Of a stretch of DNA of 64,000 bases, positions 46,873-55,952 are shown one piece after another. This DNA comes from Gimesia sp. (GTDB lineage Bacteria; Planctomycetota; Planctomycetia; Planctomycetales; Planctomycetaceae). The first letter of the stretch is position 1. Every line of letters starts with the position of its first letter. A program made the translations under genes and the position numbers. Below the pieces are notes generated by a model. The model saw nothing but the letters and a program-made list of their open reading frames with translations, was not told the origin of the DNA and did not search any database. The DNA lies in assembly GCF_040219335.1 (NCBI RefSeq), contig NZ_JAVJSQ010000026.1, positions 124,001-188,000 on the forward strand. The letters are read 5' to 3'.

Positions 46873-47355
46873 ATGGCAGGTCCCGCTGCAGGCATTATCC
46901 TGCCTGAGCCTCTGACTCAAGTGCAAAAGAACGACATTTTTCTGTATCTGGAGAGTATTGCATCTCAGATTCATGGGAAGTACGACTACTCGATCGAAGG
47001 ACGTCCCTTTCTTTACACAGAGGGAACGGAAACTGACGATGCACTCCAGATCTACATCGACGAAGCGGTTCCGGAAGTGATTGGCTGGATCCCTCAGGAT
47101 TCGATCGGCTTCGCAGCCATGTGCAAGTCGGAGCAGGATCATCGGATTCTGGGAGAACTCTGCCTGTACTTTGCCCGTGAACTATCAGGACTGATTGATT
47201 TTGGCTGGACGCTGGGAAAGCTGACTGACTACTGCGGAACGCTTTATGAGATTTACTACGACAAGCACAACGGCTTGAACCAGTTTTATCATGTGGGAGA
47301 TGCAGAATTTATGGAATACTGGCTGCAGCACCCCGGCTTTCACATGATCAAATAG
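46873..47355 (+). CDS. Hypothetical protein (possibly DUF6368-like)
   Basis: A 160-residue soluble protein. The start MAGPAAGIILPEPLTQVQKN and the segment EVIGWIPQDSIGFAAMCKS resemble small actinobacterial proteins I recall as DUF6368, but this is unverified. Later segments (LCLYFARELSGLIDFGW and YEIYYDKHNGLNQFYHVGDAEFMEYW, in part) end in a His/Trp-rich tail. GGAG lies upstream of the ATG. It converges with the next gene, stops 20 bases apart. Confidence 0.6.
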   Translation: MAGPAAGIILPEPLTQVQKNDIFLYLESIASQIHGKYDYSIEGRPFLYTEGTETDDALQIYIDEAVPEVIGWIPQDSIGFAAMCKSEQDHRILGELCLYFARELSGLIDFGWTLGKLTDYCGTLYEIYYDKHNGLNQFYHVGDAEFMEYWLQHPGFHMIK

Positions 47356-47374
47356 CAGGGCGAACGTTAACAGC

Positions 47375-47821
47375 CTACTTCTGGGGTTGCTCACTCTTGA
47401 TTAGTTTAGTGACCTGAAACACATGCTCGAAATGAAACCCGGTTGTTGCAACTTGCGGGATATCAGCAAATGCTTTGCGGGGAATTCCGCCAAAGCGTCC
47501 GATCTCGTATCCGCGAAGATGCACTAGAGTTCCATTGGCAGGGAGCAGGGTCCTCGCGAATGAAAATGTTTCGAGCGTGATCATGACCGGCTTCTTAAGT
47601 TTCTGATCGCCAACCTTGTGAACCTGCATCCGTTTCTTTTTGCGCCAGGCTTTTGTACGCCCTGTTTCTTCATACATCATCCGACCTTCAATCTCGATGA
47701 TGTTACCAAATCCCTGACCGATCAGAGGTCGAATGACAGAGAGTTCCTCTTTCTCTGCAGCAGCAAGCCCACCACAGATACTCAGCAGGATCACACAGGT
47801 TGTCAGAGCATGTTTCAACAT
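47375..47821 (-). CDS. Hypothetical secreted protein
   Basis: A 148-residue protein with a signal peptide (ALTTCVILLSICGGLAAAEK). The mature part is basic and beta-rich (GNIIEIEGRMMYEE, GTLVHLRGYEIGRF) and ends in a charged tail. GGAG precedes the ATG. No family is recognised. It is convergent with the preceding gene. Confidence 0.62.
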   Translation of the reverse strand: MLKHALTTCVILLSICGGLAAAEKEELSVIRPLIGQGFGNIIEIEGRMMYEETGRTKAWRKKKRMQVHKVGDQKLKKPVMITLETFSFARTLLPANGTLVHLRGYEIGRFGGIPRKAFADIPQVATTGFHFEHVFQVTKLIKSEQPQK

Positions 47822-48044
47822 CTTTTCTCCGGTTTCCCTCGAAAGGATTTCGCCTGGTCTGGTTTACGACCACTGTTCTGCTGCACTACTTCATCCTATC
47901 CGGGTATCGATGTCAGTCAAATCATTCCTGGATAGACGATTCGCAACGCATTCGCTTTATTTTGCTTTCGTCGCACGGTTACAGGGTTTAGAATGAAATC
48001 AGTAAATGGGATCGAGAAGTATTCTGATTTCTCAGAGGGGCATC

Positions 48045-48524
48045 ATGAACTTCAAACGGGGACTCATCGCCGGCGTGATTGGTACCGCAACAGGTGCCCT
48101 GCTGCCCGTCATCCTGATTGGCGGCTATACCCTGCTTTACTGGTTCTGGCACGATTCCCCCGCAATGGACCGCGAAGCTGATCTGAATTACTGGCGCACC
48201 TATGGGGCGGGAACGGTAACTGGTATGGCACTCTTCTTTGGCCTGAGTGCCTGGGCGACTTATACTCCGCCCGGAAAACATCGCTTTGTCGGCACTTTGG
48301 GAATCCTGACTCTGTGCTCGTTGCTCCCGATGATTTTTCTGGATCTGATCCTTGGGTCTTCACCCCCGACTCACAAAGGCATGGAGCATCAGACGGACTG
48401 GTCTGATATTTTGTTTTTTTCATTACCACTGCTGGCGGTCGCCTGTCTGATTGTACTCTTCCGCTGGTTCCGGACCTCTGACTCTGAAGCGACCGCTGCG
48501 TCTCCCCAGTCTCATCCGGGTTGA
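48045..48524 (+). CDS. Hypothetical four-helix membrane protein
   Basis: A 159-residue protein with four predicted membrane helices, near residues 5-35, 55-75, 82-105 and 122-142. The loops are short and the C-terminus hydrophilic. The frame is open from 48006, but ATG 48045 has AGAGGGG directly upstream. The family is not recognised; no transport motif is visible. Confidence 0.65.
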   Translation: MNFKRGLIAGVIGTATGALLPVILIGGYTLLYWFWHDSPAMDREADLNYWRTYGAGTVTGMALFFGLSAWATYTPPGKHRFVGTLGILTLCSLLPMIFLDLILGSSPPTHKGMEHQTDWSDILFFSLPLLAVACLIVLFRWFRTSDSEATAASPQSHPG

Positions 48525-48751
48525 GAATCCAGTCCTTTGCCTGCCTGACGATCGATCAGGGTGCGCGTTCAACGACCAGTTGATTACACCGTTGTGAGAG
48601 CGCCAGAGGCTTTGCCTGGTAGATCATGCCTGAAATGTATTTAACCAGTCAGCGCCAATGGTACGGCATGTGCTTTGAATATTGAGAGGCTGTTCTGCAG
48701 AGCAGTTCTAAAAACAGCATTAGCCCTACATTTCATAGACGGGAGTTTTCC

Positions 48752-50191
48752 ATGCCTGCACTGATTCGGTTCTTTCTCATACTCAGCATGGTGGCAGGAG
48801 GTCCGTCGGTCAGCAGGGGGCAGGAACAGGAGCCGGCAGAATCAGCGCCCGCGGAACCGCAGCCGGTTGAGGAGACGGTGCCGGCGCCGAAAGCGGTAAA
48901 TGTCACGCCAGCCGCCCTTGATGCAGATATTTCGCGACGACTGACTCACATTCTGGAAGCAACAGAATGGTTTACCGAACCGGAAGCAGACGTCGATGAA
49001 GGAGTCGCCTTTCTCACGGGAACGACTGACGATGAAAAGTACCGCACCTGGGCCGGAGAACTGGCGCGGAACACTCAGGATGTCGTGGCGGTGGTCAACC
49101 GGATTCAGGTAAGACAGCCGCCCCTGTGGGACATGAGCGCGTCATTTTTGCCAATGCGGGAGATACTGCGGAACACGGTGCGCGCGATTCCGACTATTAT
49201 CATGGCACTCTTAATCCTGCTGCTGACCTGGCTGAGTATGCTGCTCTGCGGCTGGGTGGCGGATTGGACATTGCTGAGTCGCGTGGATAACAAGCTGTTG
49301 AAAGGGGTACTGCGAAAAGCACTGCTGTTGATTGTTCTCCTGTTCGGCATTTACCTGGTGTTGCAGATCTCCGGTCTGACGCGACTGGCGACTACCGTGA
49401 TTGGTGGGACCGGGCTGATTGGTTTGATCATCGGGATCGCCTTCCGGGACATTGCAGAAAACTTCCTGGCCAGTATTCTGATCAGCATGCAGAATCCGTT
49501 TCGCTATGGTGATCTCATTGAGGTCGAAGGGGTTGAGGGCTTTGTTCAACGGGTTAATACCCGAGGTACCCTGCTGATGACGCTGGAGGGCAATCACGTT
49601 CAGATTCCGAACTCAATCATCTACAAGAGCAAGATTGAGAACTTCACCTCGAATCCCAAGGTCCGGCTCGACTTCCTCATTGGAGTCGGATACGACGTGC
49701 CGCTCATCGAAGCGCAGACACTTGCGAAAACGACGCTGGGACAGCACCCGGCTGTGCTCGACGATCCTGAACCTCTGGTACTGGTCGAAAACCTGGCAGC
49801 CTCGACCGTGAATCTGCGACTGTATTACTGGATCGACGGCCATAAGCACAGCGTACTCAAAGTCAATTCCGCGTTAATGCGTCAGGTCAAGACGGCATTC
49901 GAAGAACAGGGATTCTCGATGCCCGACGACGCGCGCGAAGTCATCTTCCCGCAGGGAGTACCAGTTCAGATGCAGGAGGCGGAACAGGACCTCCCCATGG
50001 AGCCGGCTCCCGCGCGACTGCCTTCCCGACCGCGGCCCGTCAACCTGATGGACGAAGAGACGGTATCGGAGGCGGAAGGGGAACTGACCAACGAATACAA
50101 CGACATCAAACGCCAGAGCCAACAGGCCCGCGATCCGGAAGAAGACTCAACCGATCTGTTGGCGGATACGCCTAAGCAGGATGTGGAGTAA
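48752..50191 (+). CDS. MscS-family mechanosensitive channel with N-terminal BON-like domain
   Basis: A 479-residue protein: signal peptide, Pro/Glu/Ala-rich linker, a BON-like domain (about residues 55-118, with VDEGVAFLTGTTDDEKY), then three membrane helices and an MscS pore and beta domain. The pore-lining helix reads GGTGLIGLIIGIAFRDIAEN, followed by RYGDLIEVEGVEGFVQRVNT and the HVQIPNSIIY segment. MscS channels release solutes at hypo-osmotic shock. The acidic, Pro-rich C-terminus is long. The BON module is unusual here; BON domains bind membranes or lipids. Confidence 0.9.
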   Translation: MPALIRFFLILSMVAGGPSVSRGQEQEPAESAPAEPQPVEETVPAPKAVNVTPAALDADISRRLTHILEATEWFTEPEADVDEGVAFLTGTTDDEKYRTWAGELARNTQDVVAVVNRIQVRQPPLWDMSASFLPMREILRNTVRAIPTIIMALLILLLTWLSMLLCGWVADWTLLSRVDNKLLKGVLRKALLLIVLLFGIYLVLQISGLTRLATTVIGGTGLIGLIIGIAFRDIAENFLASILISMQNPFRYGDLIEVEGVEGFVQRVNTRGTLLMTLEGNHVQIPNSIIYKSKIENFTSNPKVRLDFLIGVGYDVPLIEAQTLAKTTLGQHPAVLDDPEPLVLVENLAASTVNLRLYYWIDGHKHSVLKVNSALMRQVKTAFEEQGFSMPDDAREVIFPQGVPVQMQEAEQDLPMEPAPARLPSRPRPVNLMDEETVSEAEGELTNEYNDIKRQSQQARDPEEDSTDLLADTPKQDVE

Positions 50192-50216
50192 CCCGACCGC
50201 CGAGCAGGATAGCAGT

Positions 50217-50423
50217 TCAGTTGCGGTACAGAGCATTGGCCAGGAGACCGAAGGCAAAGGCGGAGGCCAGCAGATAGATTCCCCCTGCCCCCAGATTCTC
50301 AGTCATGGCAATTAAGGCACCCACAATGCCCAGAAACCCGGTGACAATCGATCCAAAATAAACCATGCCTGCGGTAGCGGTGGCTTTTTGACGGAGTTCA
50401 GTTTCCTGATTTGTTGTTTCCAT
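50217..50423 (-). CDS. Small two-helix membrane protein
   Basis: A 68-residue protein with a short charged N-terminus (NQETELRQKATATAG) and two hydrophobic helices. AAGGAGA is well spaced before the ATG, which supports it as a real gene despite its size. The family is unknown. It converges with the MscS gene. Confidence 0.65.
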   Translation of the reverse strand: METTNQETELRQKATATAGMVYFGSIVTGFLGIVGALIAMTENLGAGGIYLLASAFAFGLLANALYRN

Positions 50424-50518
50424 GAGCGTGTCTCCTTAGATTAAATAGTCTTGAGACGTCAGTAACAGAGCCACTGGAACTTTCGGCTCTCCAGCAACAT
50501 TACAGGCAGCAGTTTTTC

Positions 50519-50785
50519 TCATCCAGTTCCACAATACCAGGCGCAGCCGAGTGCGCACACCAGGATCAGCAGGGAAATCGGAATTCTAAAGACATACACA
50601 AAGTCAGCCAGGCTCAACCAGATGAGGACTCCGGAAGGAACTTCCATCCCATAGTTCTGTTCTCTTGAGAGGTCTCCACCGCGCTGCTGCAGTTCCTGTC
50701 GAAATGCATGCCTGACCACCCAGCGGAACAAAAAGATTCCCAGGATCAACAGGCCGGCCACGACGAGTGCCATCAGGTAATTCAC
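50519..50785 (-). CDS. Small membrane protein
   Basis: An 88-residue protein starting at GTG 50785, with AGGA about 6 bases before it. One hydrophobic helix is at the N-terminus (YLMALVVAGLLILGIFLF) and one or two more near the C-terminus, with a polar stretch between them (RQELQQRGGDLSREQNYG). It begins 19 bases after the NADH dehydrogenase stop on the same strand, so it may be in one transcript with it. Function is unknown. Confidence 0.6.
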   Translation of the reverse strand: MNYLMALVVAGLLILGIFLFRWVVRHAFRQELQQRGGDLSREQNYGMEVPSGVLIWLSLADFVYVFRIPISLLILVCALGCAWYCGTG

Positions 50786-50803
50786 TATTGTCCTATACCA
50801 GGA

Positions 50804-52165
50804 TTACTGTTCCTCGTCCTGCTTGCGTTGCAGCAGGCGTCGGTGTTTTTCCTCTTCACGTTTCTGTCGTTCCGAGTACAGGCGTTTGATATGTACCTGG
50901 GGATCGCCGGTAATCAGTCGTGAGCGGCGAGTCTTCCAGATGTAGTTCCAGAGCCAGTCCAGCATGACTTTGAAGCGGTTACGGAACCCGACGAGAAACA
51001 TCACATGCAGGATATTCCAGGAGATCCAGCCCAGGATACCGCTGTAATGTACCTTGCCGATCGCAGCGATCGCGTTGCCCCGGCCAATCATCGCCATGGA
51101 ACCTTTGTCGTAATAGCTGAATGCGGGACGTTCTTTAGGCGGATTGCCCTCGAGTTCCTGCTTAATGATCTCGGCAACAAAGCGGCCCGTCTGGATCGCG
51201 CCCTGGGCGACGCCGGGAACCGGCTTTCCGGTTTTGGCATCGGTCGCATGGGCCGCATCCCCTACGACGAAGACTTCGGGATGACCGGGGATTGACATGT
51301 CCGGATTGACGACAATCCGGCTGCCGCGATCGGTCTCGACGTCCAGTTCTTTAGCCAGGTCCTGTCCCTGAACGCCCGCCGCCCAGAATACGTTCTCGGC
51401 GGGAATGGTCTCGTCGCCGATGACGACCCCTTCCGAAGTGACGTCGTTCACATGCACCTGCAAATGGATCTCGACGCCCATTTTTTCGAGTACTTCCTGA
51501 GCTTTCTTGCCCAGATCTTCAGGCATGGGGCCCACAAGTCGTTCCCCGCCATCAACGAGAATCACGCGGGCCATATCACAGTGGACATTGCGGAATTCTT
51601 TGGGCAGTGTTTCGGTGGCGACCTCTTTCACGGCGCCTGCCAGTTCGACGCCCGTCGGTCCGCCCCCCACGATAACGAAGGTCAGCTTTTTGCGGCGGGA
51701 CTCTTCGTCGGCCTCCCATTCCGCTTCTTCGAATGCGAGGAAGAGACGGCGACGGATTTCCAGGGCATCGTCAATCGTTTTGAGACCGGGTGCGTGCACA
51801 CGAAATTCGTCATGTCCGAAGTAGGACTGCTGGGCACCGGTGGCGATGACCAGGTAATCGTAGTCCATTTCACCCCCATCAAACTGCACGATCTTATTAT
51901 CGAAGTCAATGTTGGTGACCTTGCCCAGGGCTACGTGCACGTTCTTCTGTTTCCAGAGGATCTTGCGGATTGGCGCGGCGATATTCGCGGGATCGAGTTC
52001 TCCGGTTGCCACCTGGTACAGCAGAGGCTGAAACAGGTGGTAATTCCGTTTGTCGATCAGATCAATCTCCACCGCGACATTCTTGAATGCCTTGGCGACG
52101 TTGATGCCCGCGAAGCCTCCGCCGATGATGACCAGCCGTGGCAGTTCCTTAGAAGTCTGATTCAT
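50804..52165 (-). CDS. ndh: Type II NADH dehydrogenase (NAD(P)/FAD-dependent oxidoreductase)
   Basis: A 453-residue non-proton-pumping NADH:quinone oxidoreductase. The FAD motif GGGFAGINVAKAF is near residues 15-27, the NADH motif VIVGGGPTGVELAGA near 164, and the C-terminal FAD contact VFVVGDAAHATD near 300. The C-terminal part contains amphipathic and hydrophobic helices for membrane attachment, then a charged coil (RLYSERQKREEEKHRRL). AGGAATTGAG precedes the start. It passes electrons from NADH to quinones at the inner face of the membrane. The gene for a VOC/HPPD-like protein lies upstream on the same strand. Confidence 0.92.
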   Translation of the reverse strand: MNQTSKELPRLVIIGGGFAGINVAKAFKNVAVEIDLIDKRNYHLFQPLLYQVATGELDPANIAAPIRKILWKQKNVHVALGKVTNIDFDNKIVQFDGGEMDYDYLVIATGAQQSYFGHDEFRVHAPGLKTIDDALEIRRRLFLAFEEAEWEADEESRRKKLTFVIVGGGPTGVELAGAVKEVATETLPKEFRNVHCDMARVILVDGGERLVGPMPEDLGKKAQEVLEKMGVEIHLQVHVNDVTSEGVVIGDETIPAENVFWAAGVQGQDLAKELDVETDRGSRIVVNPDMSIPGHPEVFVVGDAAHATDAKTGKPVPGVAQGAIQTGRFVAEIIKQELEGNPPKERPAFSYYDKGSMAMIGRGNAIAAIGKVHYSGILGWISWNILHVMFLVGFRNRFKVMLDWLWNYIWKTRRSRLITGDPQVHIKRLYSERQKREEEKHRRLLQRKQDEEQ

Positions 52166-52233
52166 AAAGTTCTCAATTCCTGGTGTGAGTAGAGCAGCGC
52201 AGAATTCCGGGGGATGTCAGGGCGGAGTGTCTG

Positions 52234-53481
52234 TCAATCGAAGACGTGCCCGTGATCGTAGCGCTCGTCCTTGCCTGCCGCTGCGGTCAACGCAGCCACA
52301 TTGGACTTGGTGAAGAAGCCCTCGTAGGCATGGCAGCGTTCCACATATTCGGTAATCAGAATCGAATACTGTGAATGCTTGGAGAAAATCTGTTTCAGGT
52401 TGGGTTCATCCAGACATTCCCCGACCACGTGAGCCAGGAAGGGAATGCCTTTGTCTTTGAGAGTCTGGACGACGTAATCCACATTTTTCTCACCAGACTT
52501 ATGATCGCCGTCGAGTACTTCATATGCCACGTGGTGCAGGCGACGTCCGTAATTGCGTACGAAGTCTTCAGTAGGCATCGGCAGATTTTCGAACGAATTC
52601 ACAAAGGAAGGTGTGTTGTTGGCCGTGAAGACCTTGGCGGGCGACTTTTTATCATTGTCGACGTAGCCATTCCGGGTCACGTTCGTAGACGAGTTCATCT
52701 CCGAAATATTGTATGCCCCCCAGAAGTAGTGATTGGACATCGTCAGAAATTCCAGGATGGCATCTTCCCGCTCGCCAGCCAGAATACGGGTTGCCAGGTG
52801 ATCGACCCCCAGAACCAGCTTATTCAGCTTATGGGCTTCACCGAAGGCGAGTACCTGGTTCAGCGAATCCATCACTTCAGGTTCGAGTTCGAAGGGGGTT
52901 CCCAGTTGGAGCACATCGTAATCGTCGATGTTCTCCTGCGTATAACCGACCCGGTTACAGGTAAAATCGGAAGGGAAAGTGAAGACGAAATGCGAGTCAG
53001 TGAAGAACGGGTTCTTGGTTTCATGATGATAATTGAAACGGACGCTGTGCGATTCGAGCGTGCTCCGCGTTTCGTTCACATCTTTAGTACTGAAGATTTC
53101 GCCGATGTAGCGGGCGTTCGGCTTTTTGCTGGAGAGGGGATACAGCCGATTGAACATGGTGATTTCGTCGGCGTAATCCTTGTCGCGTGGCTCCAGAACA
53201 AACATCCGCGGGTAATCGGGGTGCGAGGTGAGCACGTAGACGTTGTGTGTATTATTCTTGAAGGCCGCTGAAAAACGATAGGGGCCCATCAGGTAAAGTT
53301 CATGCAGGTAAGGCAGCACTTCTCCGGTTTCAACCTGCAGCACGATCCCCCGCATCGTTCCGAGCAGATCTTCGATCCCGCTGGCCTTGCGGCGTTCGAA
53401 GATTTTCATCCGGTATTCTTCGAAAAACTCAGAATTCTTTTTATCGCCGCCCGGCTGATAGGTCATGGGATCAATGCTCAC
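52234..53481 (-). CDS. VOC-superfamily protein resembling 4-hydroxyphenylpyruvate dioxygenase
   Basis: A 415-residue protein. The C-terminal half has the order of an HPPD C-domain: RRLHHVAYEV (candidate metal His), a helix NVDYVVQTLKDKGIPFLAHV, then KQIFSKHSQYSILITEYVERCHAYEGFFTKSNVAAL (in part, with a candidate Glu). The N-terminal half has a matching VOC repeat. The sequence is too divergent to call HPPD itself, and the iron ligands must be checked by alignment. The frame begins at 53577; GTG 53481 is preferred for its AAAGGAAAG. It is 69 bases upstream of ndh. Confidence 0.55.
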   Translation of the reverse strand: MSIDPMTYQPGGDKKNSEFFEEYRMKIFERRKASGIEDLLGTMRGIVLQVETGEVLPYLHELYLMGPYRFSAAFKNNTHNVYVLTSHPDYPRMFVLEPRDKDYADEITMFNRLYPLSSKKPNARYIGEIFSTKDVNETRSTLESHSVRFNYHHETKNPFFTDSHFVFTFPSDFTCNRVGYTQENIDDYDVLQLGTPFELEPEVMDSLNQVLAFGEAHKLNKLVLGVDHLATRILAGEREDAILEFLTMSNHYFWGAYNISEMNSSTNVTRNGYVDNDKKSPAKVFTANNTPSFVNSFENLPMPTEDFVRNYGRRLHHVAYEVLDGDHKSGEKNVDYVVQTLKDKGIPFLAHVVGECLDEPNLKQIFSKHSQYSILITEYVERCHAYEGFFTKSNVAALTAAAGKDERYDHGHVFD

Positions 53482-53811
53482 GGATGCTTTCCTTTTCTGA
53501 AACCTGAAATGCGTGGTTATCTTCCTGAACTGAACGGGAGAAAAGAACCAGGGAGAGAATGTGTCAGCCCGGGACATTCTTCCATGGCAGATGCTATGTT
53601 ACCCTGTCCGATTCGAATTGTAATCGCTGTTTTCTTAACTTTTCGGGTCCGTTCTTAATTATTGGATTCTTCACAGAGGCCGAGTTCCGGGATACGGATG
53701 CTAAAGCAGAAACCTGAAACGCAAATCCGGAATGACAGGCGTCGACTCAGCGACTATGCTGGGGTTACTGTAGCAATTCATGCGTTTGAGGTGTAGGGGG
53801 ATTTGAGAACC
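53482..53811. other. Divergent intergenic region (330 bp) with an imperfect direct repeat
   Basis: Between the VOC-like gene (-) and a sulfatase (+). An imperfect direct repeat of about 30 bases occurs at about 53481-53513 and 53695-53722; it shares CGGATGCT and, 13 of 14 bases, GAAACCTGAAAYGC. No gene is seen. Confidence 0.45.
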
Positions 53812-55266
53812 ATGCCACGTTTGATTGAATTGAGAATTCAGGCATTCCTGTACTGCCTGCTGCTGGTCCTCGGCGGCTTCACTTGCTGCCGGACATCGCT
53901 GGCGGAAGACTCCCGACGCCCGAATATTGTGATGATCATTTCCGACGATCAGACCTATCGCGATTTCGAGTTCATGGGAAACAGGCAGATCAAAACTCCC
54001 CAGATTGACCAGCTGGCAGCCCAGTCGGCCCGGTTTGTCAACGGCTATCTACCGACGAGCGTCTGCAGTCCGTCACTGGCGACATTGCTGACCGGCCTCT
54101 ATCCGCATCAGAGCGGTATTCATTACAATCACCCTCCGCCAGGCAATAGTGCCTTCAACCGGATGACCTCCCGCAAGGAGTACGAGCAGACCCGCAACCC
54201 GGCTTTTCAATTGATTCAGTCCGTCGATACGCTGCCGCGGCTGCTCGCTGCCCACGGCTATCGTTGCCTGCAGACCGGGAAGTTCTGGGAAGGCCATTAC
54301 CGCAATGCCGGCTTCACAGAGGGGATGACGATTTTCGAACCGGTCCCGGGGCAGACCTTTGGCGGGAACCGCAAGCTGGCAAACGGCACTCTCGCGGCTC
54401 ACGGTAATGGAGACTGGGGACTCAAGATCGGTCGCGAGACGATGCAGCCGATCTATGATTTTGTGAAAGACTGCGAAAAAGACTCTACCCCCTGGCTGGT
54501 CTGGTATGCCCCGTATCTGCCGCATCAGCCCCACGATTCACCTCAGAAGTATTTCGATCTTTATCGCGATCAACCGGGCGTGAAGAAAAATGAAATCGCC
54601 TACTATGCCAGCTGCACGGAGTTCGATGATACAGTAGGAGATTTAGTCCACTTCGTCGAAAAAGAAGCGGACGTTAAAAACACTTTGTTTCTGTTCGTGA
54701 TCGACAACGGCTGGACTCCGGGCGAGCGCCCCATGCAGCCGCGAGAAAATTATCACCACACGAAAGCCAGCAAACGATCTCCGTTTGAAGACGGACTGCG
54801 CTCGCCGATCCTGATCCGCTGGGATGGCGTGACCCAGCCTGCGACGCTCACAGAACTGGTCAGCAGCATTGATGTGGTACCAACACTGCTCAACGCGGCC
54901 GGCCTTAAAAAAGAGGCACAGCGACTGCCCGGCGTGAACCTGTTACCGGCTGCGGAAGGCAAAGCAGCGTTACCAGCTGACCGCGCCGTGTATGGGGCGA
55001 TTTTTCCAGGCGATGCGAGTTCCTTAAAGCATCCGGAGCGGGATGTCGCCCATCGCTGGGTGCGCCAGGGGAATCTCAAGCTCATCACGTCACACAACGC
55101 GAACGCACAGGGGAAAACCTGGAACAATTACACGCGAGGCGATGTGCTGTATGATGTGGTCAAAGATCCGGGTGAAACCAATAACCTGATTGACGATCCC
55201 CAATTCAAAGTTCCGCAGCAAACATTACGCGAGCTGCTGAACCAGTGGTGGAATCCGGAATCGTAA
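53812..55266 (+). CDS. Secreted sulfatase with CSPSL at the formylglycine site
   Basis: A 484-residue protein with a signal peptide (AFLYCLLLVLGGFTCCRTSLA). The sulfatase core is clear: MIISDDQTYRD (metal block), GKFWEGHY and FVIDNGW. At the modification site the sequence is CSPSL (C85-L89), so the Arg of the usual CxPxR is Leu. The Cys and Pro that guide formylglycine formation remain; CxPSL variants may be a feature of a subfamily. ATG 53812 is chosen over TTG 53803, as the GGGGGA upstream is better spaced for it. The end is convergent with the RraA-like gene, stops 10 bases apart. Confidence 0.88.
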   Translation: MPRLIELRIQAFLYCLLLVLGGFTCCRTSLAEDSRRPNIVMIISDDQTYRDFEFMGNRQIKTPQIDQLAAQSARFVNGYLPTSVCSPSLATLLTGLYPHQSGIHYNHPPPGNSAFNRMTSRKEYEQTRNPAFQLIQSVDTLPRLLAAHGYRCLQTGKFWEGHYRNAGFTEGMTIFEPVPGQTFGGNRKLANGTLAAHGNGDWGLKIGRETMQPIYDFVKDCEKDSTPWLVWYAPYLPHQPHDSPQKYFDLYRDQPGVKKNEIAYYASCTEFDDTVGDLVHFVEKEADVKNTLFLFVIDNGWTPGERPMQPRENYHHTKASKRSPFEDGLRSPILIRWDGVTQPATLTELVSSIDVVPTLLNAAGLKKEAQRLPGVNLLPAAEGKAALPADRAVYGAIFPGDASSLKHPERDVAHRWVRQGNLKLITSHNANAQGKTWNNYTRGDVLYDVVKDPGETNNLIDDPQFKVPQQTLRELLNQWWNPES

Positions 55267-55276
55267 CGGCCGTCGA

Positions 55277-55945
55277 TCAAAGGATGCCGTATTTGGCGAA
55301 GGCTTCGGTGGCGGACATGCCGGCCTTGATGCTGTCGCGGAACGTGTTTTCTTCGTGTACCTTCTGCCAGGCGAGACGAATAACTTTGTCTTCGACTTCC
55401 TGAGGGACGACCACAATGCCATCCACGTCAGCGATCACCAGGTCACCGGGGGAGAAGTTGACACCTCCGATCTCGACGGGAATGTCGAGGTCGATAATCC
55501 GCTGGCGGTCTTTGCTGTCATAAGGGGATGTGCCGACGGCCCAGACGGGGAAGGACATATCCCGCATCTGACGGACATCGCGAACGGCGCCATCGATGAT
55601 CGCGCCGCAGCAGCCCCGGTGTTTCACGGCGGTGGAGAGAAGTTCCCCCCAGATGCCCGACCGCATCGAACCGCTGGCAGCAGCGATGAAAATTTCATCC
55701 GCGTTAATCGAATCGACGCCTTTGAGTTCCAGTTCGTAAGGGCTGGGGTCCGCATGGTACATGTCGGCCCAGAGGCTGGTTTTACAGCGGCCCACGACGA
55801 CATCCTCGACCGTCATCGGGAAAAGTTCCTTGCGGGGAGACTGGTTGGTCAGGCCTATAGAATCCAGGGCATCACAGACGATGGCCGAATAGAGGGATTC
55901 CCGCATCATGTCCAGCGTGATTGTTTCAGGGGTCGGATTATTCAT
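55277..55945 (-). CDS. RraA-family aldolase/regulator-like protein
   Basis: A 222-residue RraA-like protein. The family covers RNase E inhibitors and 4-hydroxy-4-methyl-2-oxoglutarate (HMG/CHA) aldolases. The Mg-site region GGCCGAIIDGAVRDVRQM is present here as RGCCGAIIDGAVRDVRQM, holding the Asp and Arg of the active aldolases, and GDLVIADVDGIVVVP follows. It starts 7 bases after the IclR regulator's stop, so the pair is cotranscribed. With the nearby dehydratases it more likely acts as a 2-keto acid aldolase than as an RNase E inhibitor. Confidence 0.85.
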   Translation of the reverse strand: MNNPTPETITLDMMRESLYSAIVCDALDSIGLTNQSPRKELFPMTVEDVVVGRCKTSLWADMYHADPSPYELELKGVDSINADEIFIAAASGSMRSGIWGELLSTAVKHRGCCGAIIDGAVRDVRQMRDMSFPVWAVGTSPYDSKDRQRIIDLDIPVEIGGVNFSPGDLVIADVDGIVVVPQEVEDKVIRLAWQKVHEENTFRDSIKAGMSATEAFAKYGIL

Positions 55946-55952
55946 GGTGTGC

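Noticed and set aside
52375-53271. 298-residue open frame on the plus strand
   Set aside because: Antisense to the VOC/HPPD-like gene, with no domain signal.
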